64,000 nt of DNA from Pseudooceanicola endophyticus (GTDB taxonomy: Bacteria; Pseudomonadota; Alphaproteobacteria; Rhodobacterales; Rhodobacteraceae), in NCBI RefSeq assembly GCF_018760365.1, contig NZ_JAHIAB010000006.1, positions 223,373 through 287,372 of the forward strand. The letters are read 5' to 3'. The notes under the pieces were generated by a model that worked only from the letters and a program-made list of their open reading frames with translations, ran no database searches and was not told the origin of the DNA. Every line of letters starts with the position of its first letter. The first letter of the stretch is position 1. Positions 36,954 through 46,038 of this stretch are shown here, in pieces. Made by a program: the position numbers and the translations under genes.

Positions 36954-37496
36954 TCAACCTTTCAGCCGGGTGGAAACGGCGCTGTCGATCTCGGCCTCGG
37001 GGGCGGTGAAGCCCATCGCGGCGATGACGGCGGCGGTCGTGTCCTTCGCCACGGTCTCGGCGGCCTCGACGGCCCCGGCGCGGATCTCGGCGATGGCCTT
37101 CTCGCCCTCGGCGACCTTGGCGGCGATTTCGGTGTCGGCCTTGGCGGTGGCGGCGTCGATCTCTTTCTGGATCTCGGCCTTCGTCTCGGCGACGATGCGG
37201 GCCGCTTCGACGCGGGCATCGGCGAGGGCCTTGTCGTAGGCGGCTTCCGCCTCCTGGGCCTTCTGCTTCAGCTCTTCGGCTGCGGCAATGTCATTGGCGA
37301 TCGTTCCCGCGCGATCCGCCAGAACCGCGCCCACACGCGGCAGCGCCACGCGGGAGAGGATCAGGTAGATCACGACCAGGGTCACGATCAGCCAGAAAAT
37401 CTGGTTGCCCCAGGTCGAGAAATCGAGCTGCGGCATGCCGGCCGCCTGTTGCACTTCTGCAGCGTGCTGGCTCAGCTCTTGGGTTTCGGTCGCCAT
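36954..37496 (-). CDS. atpX: ATP synthase F0 subunit b'
   Basis: 180 residues: one membrane helix ([21 protein letters not shown], about residues 33-53), then a long coiled coil ([31 protein letters not shown]). This is the second stator-stalk chain, found in photosynthetic and many alphaproteobacterial ATP synthases in place of a b homodimer. Follows atpE after about 90 bases. Confidence 0.93.
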   Translation of the reverse strand: MATETQELSQHAAEVQQAAGMPQLDFSTWGNQIFWLIVTLVVIYLILSRVALPRVGAVLADRAGTIANDIAAAEELKQKAQEAEAAYDKALADARVEAARIVAETKAEIQKEIDAATAKADTEIAAKVAEGEKAIAEIRAGAVEAAETVAKDTTAAVIAAMGFTAPEAEIDSAVSTRLKG

Positions 37497-37537
37497 CAGT
37501 CAACTCCGGGAACTGGATCTTGTCAGGGAATTACCAC

Positions 37538-37564
37538 GGGTGGGCCCATAAGGGACCCACCCGC
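37538..37564 (-). other. Intercistronic hairpin after atpE
   Basis: Arms CGGGTGGGTCCC / GGGCCCACCCG with one bulge, in the atpE-atpX gap. No T run. A stem here could protect the atpE message, which is needed in excess for the c ring. Confidence 0.55.
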
Positions 37565-37588
37565 ACGTAAGGATCTGTTCCGGATGCC

Positions 37589-37825
37589 TCAGACGGCGAA
37601 CATCAGCAGCAGAGCGACGAGGAACGAGAAGATCCCCAGGGCTTCTGCGAAGGCCATGCCGATGAAGAGGGTCGCGGTCTGGGACGCAGCGGCCGAGGGG
37701 TTGCGCAGGGCGCCGGCCAGGAAGTTGCCTGCGACGTGGCCCACACCGATGGCGGCCGCGCCGGAGCCGATGCCCGCGAGGCCGGCACCGATGAATTTGC
37801 CCAGTTCTGCGATATTGCCTTCCAT
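37589..37825 (-). CDS. atpE: ATP synthase F0 subunit c
   Basis: 78-residue hairpin of two membrane helices that forms the rotating c ring. [17 protein letters not shown] is the first helix, the polar loop is ALRNPSAA, and the proton-carrying Glu lies in [11 protein letters not shown] at about residue 61. Located between atpB and atpX. Confidence 0.96.
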   Translation of the reverse strand: MEGNIAELGKFIGAGLAGIGSGAAAIGVGHVAGNFLAGALRNPSAAASQTATLFIGMAFAEALGIFSFLVALLLMFAV

Positions 37826-37913
37826 GTCGTGTTCTCCTTACGTTGGAATTGGCGGGTGTTGCGGCCGGAAGGCAGGCGCCTTCCGGAATGATCGGGCCTG
37901 ACGGCCCCGGGCC

Positions 37914-38684
37914 TCAGTGGCTCGGGTGCAGCGCGTCCTTGAGGTAGACGCAGGTCAGGATCGTGAAGACGTAGGCCTGGATGAAGGCCACCAGGAATTC
38001 GAGGCCGTACATGCCGACGATGGCAATGACCGAGAGCGGCGAGACGGCGGCGATGGCGGCGAAGCCCGCGAAGACCTTCATCACGGCGTGGCCTGCCATC
38101 ATGTTGCCGGCAAGACGAATGGAGTGGCTGACCGGGCGCACGAAGTAGGAAATCAGTTCGATCACGGCCAGCAGCGGGCGGATCGCCAGCGGGGCCGAGG
38201 TGACCCAGAAGAGCCCGAGGAACTTGGCACCGTTCAGTGCGAAGCCCAGCACCGTCACGGTCAGGAAGACCGCCAGCGCCAGCACGATCGTCACGGCGAA
38301 GTGCGAGGTGGTGGTGAAGCTCATCGGGATCAGGCCGAGCGTGTTCGAGAAGACGACGAACATGAACAGCGTGAAGACATAGGGGAAGAAGCGGATCGCG
38401 TCCTTGCCGGTGACGTCCTCGATCATCTTGTAGACGAAGCCGTAGGCCATTTCGGCGATCGACTGGACGCGCGAGGGCACGCGGTTGCGACCCGAGGTGC
38501 CCAGCACCATCAGCGCGACGATCGCGAGCACGGCAATCGCCATCCACAGCGTCACGTTGGTGATCGTGTACCAGTGCACGTCCGTGCCGCCGAAGAGCGG
38601 CTTGACGATGAACTGATCCATCGGGTGGAAAACCAGTCCCGAGCCCTCGTGGGCCGCATCTGCACCGTGCGCTTCAGTCGCCAT
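37914..38684 (-). CDS. atpB: ATP synthase F0 subunit a
   Basis: 256-residue membrane protein carrying the proton half-channels. Signatures include [19 protein letters not shown] with the essential Arg in the fourth helix and [24 protein letters not shown] near the C terminus. The start overlaps the atpI end by 11 bases. Confidence 0.96.
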   Translation of the reverse strand: MATEAHGADAAHEGSGLVFHPMDQFIVKPLFGGTDVHWYTITNVTLWMAIAVLAIVALMVLGTSGRNRVPSRVQSIAEMAYGFVYKMIEDVTGKDAIRFFPYVFTLFMFVVFSNTLGLIPMSFTTTSHFAVTIVLALAVFLTVTVLGFALNGAKFLGLFWVTSAPLAIRPLLAVIELISYFVRPVSHSIRLAGNMMAGHAVMKVFAGFAAIAAVSPLSVIAIVGMYGLEFLVAFIQAYVFTILTCVYLKDALHPSH

Positions 38685-39024
38685 CGTTTTCCCTCGTCTC
38701 GTTCCCGGGCGTCCCGGGCGTTTGGTCCTGCAGCTCCTTCGCGGAGCGCATCATCGTCTTGATCCCGGCAATGAAGCCGAGGAGCGTGAACAGCAGCATC
38801 ATGATGGGCAATGTGCCGAACACCCAGTCCAGCCCGTACCCGATGCCGAAGCCGATCCCCAGACCGGCCACGAGTTCGGTCACCATGCGCCAGCCCACCT
38901 GGGCCGCCGAATAGTGATCCTGTCCCTTCGGAGCTTCCGGCACGTCGATCCCGGCCCGGGTCTTGGCGGCCGCGATCCTGCGATCCAGCTCGGCCATCTT
39001 TTCCCGGTTTTCGGGCGTGGTCAT
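38674..39024 (-). CDS. atpI: ATP synthase assembly protein AtpI
   Basis: 116-residue small membrane protein with two hydrophobic helices ([20 protein letters not shown] and [19 protein letters not shown]), typical of AtpI, which helps c-ring assembly or metal import. The start at 39024 ([17 protein letters not shown]) is preferred; a longer frame to 39084 has poor coding character. First gene of the F0 operon. Confidence 0.88.
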   Translation of the reverse strand: MTTPENREKMAELDRRIAAAKTRAGIDVPEAPKGQDHYSAAQVGWRMVTELVAGLGIGFGIGYGLDWVFGTLPIMMLLFTLLGFIAGIKTMMRSAKELQDQTPGTPGNETRENDGD

Positions 39025-39129
39025 GTCGGTGATGTCCCCGCTCTTGTTAAGCTTGGTGCTATGCGCTGAACCGGCCCGAGTCAACGCCGCGTGATCGGCA
39101 ACGGAGTCGCAGCTTAACGCTTTGTTTTT

Positions 39130-39151
39130 GCATATTTATGGAAAGATGAAA
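39130..39151 (-). repeat. Dispersed repeat, type 1, copy 13
   Basis: Minus-strand TTTCATCTTTCC-ATAAATATGC, about 105 bases upstream of atpI in the same direction. Confidence 0.8.
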
Positions 39152-39210
39152 TAGGCGAGAAATCAGCCATCCGGGGCCCCTGCCCCGCCGGAAGGGGGCG
39201 AAAGGCATTC

Positions 39211-39338
39211 TCAACCATGCGGTTGAACTTGGCGTTTTCGGGGATTTCGGGGGCCAAGGGGCGGTGACGGCAGGGCAAAACCCTCAACCGGGCGGTTGAG
39301 GGTCGGGCATTGACCTTGCCCCGGGGGCGGACCTAACT
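39211..39338 (+). promoter_or_regulatory. Operators and promoter of the ArsR gene
   Basis: Two copies of the same palindrome: TCAACC-ATGC-GGTTGA (39211-39226) and CCCTCAACC-GGGC-GGTTGAGGG (39281-39302). Their centres are about 73 bases apart, close to seven helical turns. The second lies just upstream of a likely promoter, TTGACC (39310-39315) with CTAACT (39333-39338), 17-base spacer. Likely sites for the ArsR product, probably autoregulation. Confidence 0.65.
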
Positions 39339-39344
39339 GGCGCC

Positions 39345-39686
39345 ATGGCCACCTCTCTCGATACAGTCTTTGCCGCGCTTTCGGACCCCACCCGACGGGT
39401 GATCCTGTCCATGCTGCTGGAGGACGACATGGCGGTGACCGACGTGGCCGAGCCCTTCGAGATGTCGCTGGCGGCGATTTCAAAGCACCTGGGGATCCTG
39501 GCCAATGCCGGGCTGATCACCCAGGAGAAGCGCGGTCGGGTGAAATGGTGCAAGCTGGAACCGGATGCGCTGCGCGAGGCCAGCGTCTGGATGCAGGGGT
39601 TCGGGCAGTTCGAGCCGGTGAACCTGGATGCCTTCGAACGTTTCCTGGCGGTGGAGCTGGAGAGGCCCGAGCCGCCGCAGGAATAG
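39345..39686 (+). CDS. ArsR/SmtB-fold transcriptional regulator
   Basis: 113-residue winged-helix repressor: VFAALSDPTRRVILSMLLEDDMAVTDVAEPFEMSLAAISKHLGILANAGLI is the ArsR fold with its recognition helix. Metal-binding Cys motifs such as CxC in the DNA helix are absent; the only Cys is in VKWCKLE, so it is probably not a metal sensor. Relatives often precede an SRPBCC/AHSA1 gene, missing here. Convergent with the DMT gene, 6 bases apart. Confidence 0.85.
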   Translation: MATSLDTVFAALSDPTRRVILSMLLEDDMAVTDVAEPFEMSLAAISKHLGILANAGLITQEKRGRVKWCKLEPDALREASVWMQGFGQFEPVNLDAFERFLAVELERPEPPQE

Positions 39687-39692
39687 CCCTTT

Positions 39693-40580
39693 TCAGTCCT
39701 TCAGCAGGATCGCCAGCGCCAGCACGGTCAGCGCGATGCCCGGCAGGATCAGCGCCGTGGGCAGGCCGTGGCCGCTCAGCGCGCCCAGCAGGATCACCCA
39801 GGAGGGCGTCATGTAGGTATAGGCCATGACCTTGGCCGCCGGCAGGCGCAGGCTGGCATATTGCAACAGCATGAAGGTGACGGCCGAGGCAAAGACCGCC
39901 GTGTAGCCGAGGGTGAGCCAGACCACCGGCGGCAGCGCCAGCCAGTCGGTGGCCAGGATCTGCGGTGCGAACCAGACGGACAGCAGCACCGCCCCCGCCA
40001 GGGTCACGCCCAGGCTGAAGCTCAGCGGCGGCTCTCCGCGGTTCAGCCGCGGCACCAGCGGCGCATAGAGCGCATGGGACAGGCAGCCGATGAAGTAGAT
40101 GCGCTCTCCGGGGCCGAGGTTGAATGCCAGCGCCTGTTGCAGCGAGCCGCCGAAGATCACCCAGAGCGCCCCGGCGCCGCCGATGGAGAGTGCCAGCGCC
40201 ATGCGCGCCGTGGTGCGCTGGCGCAGCAGCAGCCAGCCGAAGACCGCCGCCATCGGCGGGACCAGGGTGAAGACCGCGCTCTGGCTGACCGGGGCGGCGG
40301 TGCGCAGCCCGGCAAACATGGTCACGAAATAGACCGAGATGGTGGCGCCCAGCAGCGCAAAGCGCCAGGGCGCGCGCAACAGCGCCGGAGAGATCCCCGG
40401 CCCCGCCAGCGCCACCCCCGCGACCACCGCCGCCGCCAGCCAGAAGCGCATCGCGGTCAGCGCGCCGGGGTCGATGTAGGGCGCGACCCGCGCGCCCAAC
40501 GGGAACGACCCCGCGACAATGGCCGAGAAGGCCAGCATCGCCAGATGCCCCTTGCGGCGCTCTGCGGGGGGCGTGGTCAA
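39693..40580 (-). CDS. DMT family transporter (EamA type)
   Basis: About 295 residues with ten hydrophobic segments and two EamA repeats (FSAIVAGSFPLGARVAPYIDPGALTAMRFW; AVFASAVTFMLLQYASLRLPAAKVMAYTYMTPSW). Probably exports amino acids or other small metabolites; substrate unknown. A TTG at 40580 overlaps the LysR stop (TTGA), suggesting coupling. An ATG at 40538 is the alternative start. Confidence 0.8.
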   Translation of the reverse strand: MTTPPAERRKGHLAMLAFSAIVAGSFPLGARVAPYIDPGALTAMRFWLAAAVVAGVALAGPGISPALLRAPWRFALLGATISVYFVTMFAGLRTAAPVSQSAVFTLVPPMAAVFGWLLLRQRTTARMALALSIGGAGALWVIFGGSLQQALAFNLGPGERIYFIGCLSHALYAPLVPRLNRGEPPLSFSLGVTLAGAVLLSVWFAPQILATDWLALPPVVWLTLGYTAVFASAVTFMLLQYASLRLPAAKVMAYTYMTPSWVILLGALSGHGLPTALILPGIALTVLALAILLKD

Positions 40581-41464
40581 ATGCTGTCGCCGCGCAGGTG
40601 CTCGGTATGATCCTTGAGGAACTTCAGGAAGGCCTGGACCTTGGTGGTGCGGTGCAGGTCCATGTGGGTGACCAGCCAGAGCCGGCTTTCCCATTCCTCC
40701 AGCGGGGCGTGGACCTCGACCAGATCATCGCGCTGCTCGGTCTCGTAGGTGCCAAGGAAGCCCAGACCGACGCCCGACAGCACCGCCTGGCGCACCGCGC
40801 GCACGTCGCCGGACCGGAACACCACCTGATGGGAGGGGATGTTCTCGCGCATCCAGCGGGCGGTGGGGGCGCGGCTGACCTCGTCGTCGAAGCCGACGAA
40901 GCGGTGCCCGGCCAGCCGGCCCGGCATCTGCGGCATGCCGTAGCGCTCGATATAGGAGCGGCTGGCGTAGATCGCCTGACGCAGCCGCAGGAAGGGCTGG
41001 ACCACATTGTCGGGCTGCTGGGGCGGGTTGCCGGCGCGGATCGCCACATGGGCCTCGCCGTATTCCAGCCGGAACAGCCGGGCCGAGGTCAGGTAATGCA
41101 GCTGCACATCGGGATAGGCGGCCTGGAATTCCGACAGGATCGGCACCAGCAGCTGGCTGAGCCCGCCGATGGTGGTCACCACCAGTTCGCCCGCCACCTC
41201 GTTGCCGCGCCCCTTGATGCGCGCCGAGAGCTGGCTGAACTGGTCGTCCGTGGCCTGCGCCACGCGCAGCAGATCCTGCCCCGCCTCGGTCGGCGTATAG
41301 CCCCGGGTGTGGCGCTGGAACAGCTTCACGCCGAGGCGCCGTTCCAATGCGTCGATATGACGGATCACCGTGGCATGGTGGACGCCCAGAACGTCCGCCG
41401 CGCCCGAGACCGTGCCCAGGCGCGCCACCTGGTAAGCCGTCCGGATCTCATCCCAATTGTCCAT
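40577..41464 (-). CDS. LysR family transcriptional regulator
   Basis: 295 residues. N-terminal helix-turn-helix (IRTAYQVARLGTVSGAADVLGVHHATVIRHIDALERRLG) and a periplasmic-binding-like effector domain. The start is MDNWDEIRTAYQ at 41464; upstream reading is out of context. It overlaps the DMT transporter gene and probably controls it. A dyad TTGGGC...GCCCCA at 41491-41510 in the upstream gap could be its operator. Confidence 0.9.
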   Translation of the reverse strand: MDNWDEIRTAYQVARLGTVSGAADVLGVHHATVIRHIDALERRLGVKLFQRHTRGYTPTEAGQDLLRVAQATDDQFSQLSARIKGRGNEVAGELVVTTIGGLSQLLVPILSEFQAAYPDVQLHYLTSARLFRLEYGEAHVAIRAGNPPQQPDNVVQPFLRLRQAIYASRSYIERYGMPQMPGRLAGHRFVGFDDEVSRAPTARWMRENIPSHQVVFRSGDVRAVRQAVLSGVGLGFLGTYETEQRDDLVEVHAPLEEWESRLWLVTHMDLHRTTKVQAFLKFLKDHTEHLRGDSI

Positions 41465-41641
41465 GGCAGACCTGTGCGCTGTATCACTAATTGGGCCAGA
41501 GATTGCCCCATTCGTGCACGGATGCAAGCAGGAAGCGCAGATCGGGCGCCTTGCCCCCGCGCTTTCGGGCCGCTTGCGCCCCCGGGGGAACAGGCCCGCT
41601 CCCCGGGGCGTTGGTCTTGCACCGCACTCAAACCGAGAGGG

Positions 41642-41839
41642 ATGACCCACATGCTTTCCGCACCGATCCTGACGCATCCGGCGCTGGTCGCGCTGGCCTG
41701 CCTGGTGGCCTTCGCCGTGCTGGCGCGCCACACCCTGCTGAGCCGCCGGCAGAAGCGCATCGCGCTGCGCGTGCCCGCAAAGGCCCCCCGGGTGACGGGC
41801 CGGGTGACGGGCCGCCTGCCCGGCCGCCGCCGCCTCTGA
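41642..41839 (+). CDS. Possible small membrane protein
   Basis: 65 residues: one hydrophobic helix (ILTHPALVALACLVAFAVLA) followed by a strongly basic tail ending in RLPGRRRL. GAGAGGG lies just before the ATG. No known family, and it may be a chance frame. A GGCCGGGC/GCCCGGCC hairpin follows. Divergent from lysR. Confidence 0.4.
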   Translation: MTHMLSAPILTHPALVALACLVAFAVLARHTLLSRRQKRIALRVPAKAPRVTGRVTGRLPGRRRL

Positions 41840-41906
41840 GGCCTGGCCGGGCTTGCCGCCCGGCCGCGCCCCGCCCGCCGCTTTCGCCCCGCGGCACCTG
41901 TTTTTC

Positions 41907-41934
41907 TTGACTCTCCCCGCCCTGCCCCCTAAAG
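41907..41934 (+). promoter_or_regulatory. Probable promoter of ffh
   Basis: TTGACT (41907-41912) and CTAAAG (41929-41934), 16-base spacer, roughly 190 bases before ffh. The remaining leader has no recognised element. Confidence 0.45.
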
Positions 41935-42126
41935 CCCTGAGCAATTCCCGGAATCCGCGATGATTCCGGTCCCATCGCTATTGCGGGGATCGCCACCAGT
42001 CAGCGCGTTGCGCCCACTGGTGCCTTCGGGCTATGCGCTGTTCCCGCGAGAGGTTGTGCTTTTCGCCGTCGCCGCCCAAGTAGCGGGGACACCATCGTCA
42101 GTCAGAGGCCATTGGAGGGCCGGGGC

Positions 42127-43644
42127 ATGTTTGAAAATCTATCCGAACGCCTCTCCGGCGTCTTCGACCGTCTGACCAAGCAGGGCGCGCTGTCCGAAGA
42201 GGACGTGCGCACCGCCCTGCGCGAGGTCCGCGTTGCCCTGCTGGAGGCCGACGTCTCGCTGCCCGTGGCGCGCAACTTCATCAAGTCGGTCGAGAAGAAG
42301 GCCACCGGCCAGGCCGTCACCAAGTCGGTGACCCCGGGCCAGCAGGTCGTCAAGATCGTCCATGACGAACTGATCGCGACCCTGACCGGTGAGGCCGATC
42401 CCGGCAAGCTGAAGATCGACAGCCCGCCCGCGCCGATCCTGATGGTCGGCCTGCAGGGCTCGGGGAAAACCACGACCACCGCGAAGCTGGCCAAGCGCCT
42501 GAAGGAACGCGAGGGCAAGAAGGTCCTGATGGCCTCGCTCGACGTGAACCGCCCGGCGGCCATGGAACAGCTGCAGATCCTCGGCGTCCAGATCGGCGTC
42601 GACACCCTGCCCATCGTCAAGGGCGAGGACCCGGTGACGATCGCGAAACGCGCCCGCACCCAGGCAAGCCTTGGCGGCTACGACATCTACATGCTCGACA
42701 CCGCCGGGCGCCTGCACATCGACGCCGAGCTGATCCAGCAGGCCGCCGACGTGCGCGACGCGGTCAACCCGCGCGAGACCCTGCTGGTGGTCGACGGCCT
42801 CACGGGCCAGGACGCGGTGAACGTCGCGACCGAGTTCGACGACAAGATCGGCGTCTCGGGCGTGGTGCTGACCCGGATGGACGGCGACGGCCGCGGCGGC
42901 GCCGCGCTCTCGATGCGCGCCATCACCGGCAAGCCGATCCGCTTCGTCGGCCTCGGCGAGAAGATGGAAGCCATCGAGACCTTCGAGCCGCAGCGCATCG
43001 CCGGGCGGATCCTCGGCATGGGCGACATCGTGGCGCTGGTCGAGAAGGCCCAGGAAGTGCTGGAGGCCGAACAGGCCGAACGCATGATGAAGCGCTTCAC
43101 CAAGGGTCAGTTCAACATGAACGACCTCAAGACCCAGCTCGAGCAGATGCAGAAGATGGGCGGCATGGAAGGCATCATGGGCATGATGCCCGGCATGGGC
43201 AAGATGGCCAAGCAGGTGCAGGAGGCGGGCTTTGACGACAAGGTCATCACCCGCCAGATCGCCCTGATCCAGTCGATGACCAAGAAGGAACGCGCCAACC
43301 CCGCCCTGCTGCAGGCCTCGCGCAAGAAGCGCATCGCCGCGGGCGCCGGCCAGGATGTCTCCGACCTGAACAAGCTTCTCAAGATGCACCGCCAGATGGC
43401 CGACATGATGAAGAAGATGGGCAAGATGGGCAAAGGCGGCATGATGAAACAGGCCATGCGCCAGATGATGGGCAAGGGCGGCGGCCTGCCCGCCGGCATG
43501 GACCCCTCGCAGATGGACCCGAAAGCCATGGAAGAAGCGGCCAAGGCGCTTGGCGGCAAGGGCGGCCTCGGCGGTCTCAAGGGCCTTCCCGGCATGGGCG
43601 GCGGCCTGCCCGGCGGCCTCTCGGGCTTCGGCAAGAAGAAGTGA
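42127..43644 (+). CDS. ffh: Signal recognition particle protein Ffh
   Basis: 505 residues. N domain, then GTPase domain with P-loop GLQGSGKTTTTAKLA near residues 108-122, DTAGRLHID, and TRMDGDGRGG. The C-terminal M domain is Met-rich (QMQKMGGMEGIMGMMPGMGKM and later MMKKMGKMGKGGMMKQAM) and binds SRP RNA and signal sequences. A glycine-rich tail (GGKGGLGGLKGLPG) extends past the usual end. ATG at 42127 follows GGAGGG; an upstream ATG at 42112 is less likely. Confidence 0.97.
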   Translation: MFENLSERLSGVFDRLTKQGALSEEDVRTALREVRVALLEADVSLPVARNFIKSVEKKATGQAVTKSVTPGQQVVKIVHDELIATLTGEADPGKLKIDSPPAPILMVGLQGSGKTTTTAKLAKRLKEREGKKVLMASLDVNRPAAMEQLQILGVQIGVDTLPIVKGEDPVTIAKRARTQASLGGYDIYMLDTAGRLHIDAELIQQAADVRDAVNPRETLLVVDGLTGQDAVNVATEFDDKIGVSGVVLTRMDGDGRGGAALSMRAITGKPIRFVGLGEKMEAIETFEPQRIAGRILGMGDIVALVEKAQEVLEAEQAERMMKRFTKGQFNMNDLKTQLEQMQKMGGMEGIMGMMPGMGKMAKQVQEAGFDDKVITRQIALIQSMTKKERANPALLQASRKKRIAAGAGQDVSDLNKLLKMHRQMADMMKKMGKMGKGGMMKQAMRQMMGKGGGLPAGMDPSQMDPKAMEEAAKALGGKGGLGGLKGLPGMGGGLPGGLSGFGKKK

Positions 43645-43713
43645 TCCGCGCGCCCCTCATATCGCGCCGCGCGCCCCTGCGCGCTCCCCGGCCCGCCCCG
43701 CGCGGGACCGGGC

Positions 43714-43750
43714 TCTTTCACCTGGCCGGAAATATCCCCGCCGGAGGCTT
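43714..43750 (+). repeat. Dispersed repeat, divergent, copy 14
   Basis: TTTCACCTGGCC-GGAAATATCC-CCGCCGGAGGC, followed by a CGGCCGCAGGCCG hairpin. Between ffh and the first GNAT gene. Confidence 0.7.
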
Positions 43751-43810
43751 CGGCCGCAGGCCGACTGTCCCGCAGCCCCTGCACCTCACGCTCCCCCCGG
43801 AGGCCGCCGC

Positions 43811-44365
43811 ATGATCGAAGCCGCTTCCGCCTTCCCCGTCCTCGAATCCGACCGCCTGCGGCTGATCTGCCCGGCGGCCCCGGATTTCGACGCCAGCGCC
43901 GCCTATCTCGGCAAGGACGGCCCCGGCTTCATCGACCAGCACCCCGATCCGGAAGCCGCCTGGTGGTCCATCGCGACCATCCTGGGCCACTGGCATCTGC
44001 GCGGCTACGGCCATTTCGCGGTGACCGAGAAGGCTACCGGCACCCAGCTGGGCCTGGTCGGCCCCTGGTTCCCCCGCGGCTGGCCCGAACCCGAGCTGTC
44101 CTGGCAGCTGCTGGAGGGCGCCGAGGGCAAGGGCTATGCCTCCGAGGCCGCGCGCTGTGTCCTCGACTGGCTGTTCCAGGACAAGGGCTGGGCCTCCTGC
44201 ATCAGCCTGGTCGATCCCGGCAACGACCGTTCGGTCGCCATGGTCGAACGCCTGGGCGCCCGCGCCGAAGGCACCTTCAGCCATCACCTGACCGGCGAAC
44301 TGCGGATCTGGCGCCACCTGCCGCGCACCGCCGCCGGTCGTCGGCTCATGGAGGGTCTCACGTGA
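43811..44365 (+). CDS. GNAT acetyltransferase, RimJ-like (first of tandem pair)
   Basis: 184 residues of the RimJ/RimL type: LESDRLRLICPAAPDFDA at the start, LSWQLLEGAEGKGYASEAARCVLDWLF for acetyl-CoA binding, and SLVDPGNDRSVAMVERLGA. Substrate unknown. Its end overlaps the next GNAT gene. The pair looks like a tandem duplication. Confidence 0.86.
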   Translation: MIEAASAFPVLESDRLRLICPAAPDFDASAAYLGKDGPGFIDQHPDPEAAWWSIATILGHWHLRGYGHFAVTEKATGTQLGLVGPWFPRGWPEPELSWQLLEGAEGKGYASEAARCVLDWLFQDKGWASCISLVDPGNDRSVAMVERLGARAEGTFSHHLTGELRIWRHLPRTAAGRRLMEGLT

Positions 44366-44919
44366 CCCGTCCCGGCCAGATCCACATCCCCCGCCTCGAA
44401 ACCGCGCGCCTGGTGCTGCGCGGCCCCGAGGCGCGCGACCTCGACGTGCTCGCGGCCTTCTACGCCAGCGAACGCTCCGCCTTCGTCGGCGGTCCGAAGG
44501 ACCGGGCCCAGACCTGGCGCCAGCTCGGAACCGAGATCGGCCACTGGGCCCTGAAGGGCTTTGGCCGCTGGATGGTCGAGCTGCGCAGCACCGGCGAAAC
44601 CGTCGCCATGGTTGGCCTCTGGGCCCCCGAGGGCTGGCCCGAGGCGGAAATCGGCTGGGACGTGATGAACGGCCACGAAGGCCAGGGCTATGCCACCGAG
44701 GCGGCCCGCGCCGCCCGGGCCTTCGCCTACGACGTTCTGGGCTGGACCACGGCAATCTCGCTGGTGGCGCCCGGCAATGGCGGCTCCGCGCGGCTGGCCG
44801 CGCGCCTCGGCGCCGCACCGGACGGCCAGTGGACCCATGATGCCTTCGGGCGGCTCGACATCTGGCGCCATCCCGGCCCCGATGCCCTGGCCGAAGGCGG
44901 CGCGGAGGCCTACGCATGA
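44362..44919 (+). CDS. GNAT acetyltransferase, RimJ-like (second of tandem pair)
   Basis: 185 residues starting with GTG at 44362, which overlaps the previous stop (GTGA). It has the same architecture: LETARLVLRGPEARDLD, IGWDVMNGHEGQGYATEAARAARAFAYD, SLVAPGNGGSARLAARLGA. Similarity to its neighbour suggests duplication. Substrate unknown. Confidence 0.86.
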   Translation: MTRPGQIHIPRLETARLVLRGPEARDLDVLAAFYASERSAFVGGPKDRAQTWRQLGTEIGHWALKGFGRWMVELRSTGETVAMVGLWAPEGWPEAEIGWDVMNGHEGQGYATEAARAARAFAYDVLGWTTAISLVAPGNGGSARLAARLGAAPDGQWTHDAFGRLDIWRHPGPDALAEGGAEAYA

Positions 44920-45024
44920 GCCGGATCCCCCTTCAGATGGCTGCGGGCGGGTGGGCCGTCGCGGCACGCGCGGGTCACCCGGGCGCCGCCCCGCACCCGC
45001 TGTTCAAACCGAAAGGATACGCCC

Positions 45025-45333
45025 TTGACTGAGATCGCGACCGATGATGCGACCCGCGCAGCCGCGCTGCTCAAGGAACACCGCGCCAGCATCGACCGGC
45101 TGGACGCGATCCTTGTCTACACCCTGGGCGAACGCTTCAAGCACACCCAGTCCGTGGGCAAGCTGAAGGCGGAACACGACCTTCCTCCCTCCGACCCCGC
45201 GCGGGAGGAAACCCAGATCGCCCGGCTCGAAGCCCTGGCGACCGAAGCCGACCTCGACCCGGTCTTCGCGAAGAAATTCCTGAATTTCATCATTCAGGAG
45301 GTGATCCGGCATCACCGGCAACACCAATCCTGA
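45025..45333 (+). CDS. Chorismate mutase, AroQ type
   Basis: 102-residue helical protein. RASIDRLDAILVYTLGERFKHTQSVGKLKAEHDLPPSDPAREETQIARLEALA fits the AroQ fold, with the catalytic Arg, Lys and Glu/Gln positions. It converts chorismate to prephenate. The start is a TTG at 45025 preceded by AAAGGA; no ATG is suitably placed. Confidence 0.86.
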   Translation: MTEIATDDATRAAALLKEHRASIDRLDAILVYTLGERFKHTQSVGKLKAEHDLPPSDPAREETQIARLEALATEADLDPVFAKKFLNFIIQEVIRHHRQHQS

Positions 45334-45406
45334 GGGGCTTGCCCCTCGCCCCGACTGATCGGCGGAGAACCCCGCCAAACCAACGCCATTACAAGGAGAT
45401 ACCACA

Positions 45407-45772
45407 ATGGCCATGAAAATCCGTCTCGCCCGCGGCGGCTCCAAGAAGCGCCCCTTCTACCGTGTTGTCGCAGCTGACTCGCGCATGCCGCGCGACGGCC
45501 GCTTCATCGAGAAGCTGGGCACCTACAACCCGCTGCTGGCCAAGGACAACGAAGAGCGCGTGAAGCTCGACGTCGAGCGCATCCAGTACTGGCTGGCCCA
45601 GGGCGCACAGCCGACCGACCGCGTCGCACGCTTCCTGGAAGCCGCCGGCGTCGTTGCGAAGAAAGAGCGCAGCAACCCGAAAAAAGGCACCCCGGGCAAA
45701 GCCGCCCAGGAGCGCGCAGCAGCCAAGGCCGAAAAAGCCGCTGCCGCAGCCGAGGAAGCCGCAGCCGAGTAA
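45407..45772 (+). CDS. rpsP: 30S ribosomal protein S16
   Basis: 121 residues. [43 protein letters not shown] is diagnostic. The C-terminal 40 residues are a Lys/Ala/Glu-rich extension common in alphaproteobacteria. AAGGAGA ribosome site. First gene of the rpsP-rimM-trmD block. Confidence 0.97.
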   Translation: MAMKIRLARGGSKKRPFYRVVAADSRMPRDGRFIEKLGTYNPLLAKDNEERVKLDVERIQYWLAQGAQPTDRVARFLEAAGVVAKKERSNPKKGTPGKAAQERAAAKAEKAAAAAEEAAAE

Positions 45773-45788
45773 TCGGTTCGCTTTCGGG

Positions 45789-45820
45789 AAGGTCCGGGCG
45801 CCCCGCGCGTCCGGACCTTT
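45789..45820 (+). terminator. Terminator or attenuator after rpsP
   Basis: 9-bp stem AAGGTCCGG / CCGGACCTT (45789-45797 and 45811-45819) with a GC-rich loop, then TTC. The short T tract suggests partial termination, which would let rpsP be expressed more than rimM and trmD. Confidence 0.6.
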
Positions 45821-45849
45821 CGCTGCCTTCCTGAAGGACCCCCTCTCCG

Positions 45850-46038
45850 ATGATCTTCCGCCTCTTCCGCCTGCCGATCCTGCTGGCCGTGGCCTTCGTC
45901 GCAGGGGTTCTTTACGAACGCAGCCACTCGGTCCAAGAATGCGGAACGCCCGGCGGCAGCGCCGAAACCGCCGCCGTCTGCGAACTCAACACCCCCGTGG
46001 ACCAGCTCCCGGGCACCAATGCCGAGGTCGAACGGTGA
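45850..46038 (+). CDS. Small membrane-anchored protein between rpsP and rimM
   Basis: 62 residues: N-terminal hydrophobic helix ([18 protein letters not shown]) and a short extracytoplasmic tail with two Cys (VQECGTP and AAVCELN). Not recognised. Its stop overlaps the GTG start of rimM, so it is translated with the translation genes. GC-rich codon use supports it. Confidence 0.6.
   Translation: MIFRLFRLPILLAVAFVAGVLYERSHSVQECGTPGGSAETAAVCELNTPVDQLPGTNAEVER

Noticed and set aside
41840..42126. SRP RNA gene next to ffh
   Set aside because: The conserved SRP loop sequences (such as GGAAGCAGCC) are not present in this gap.
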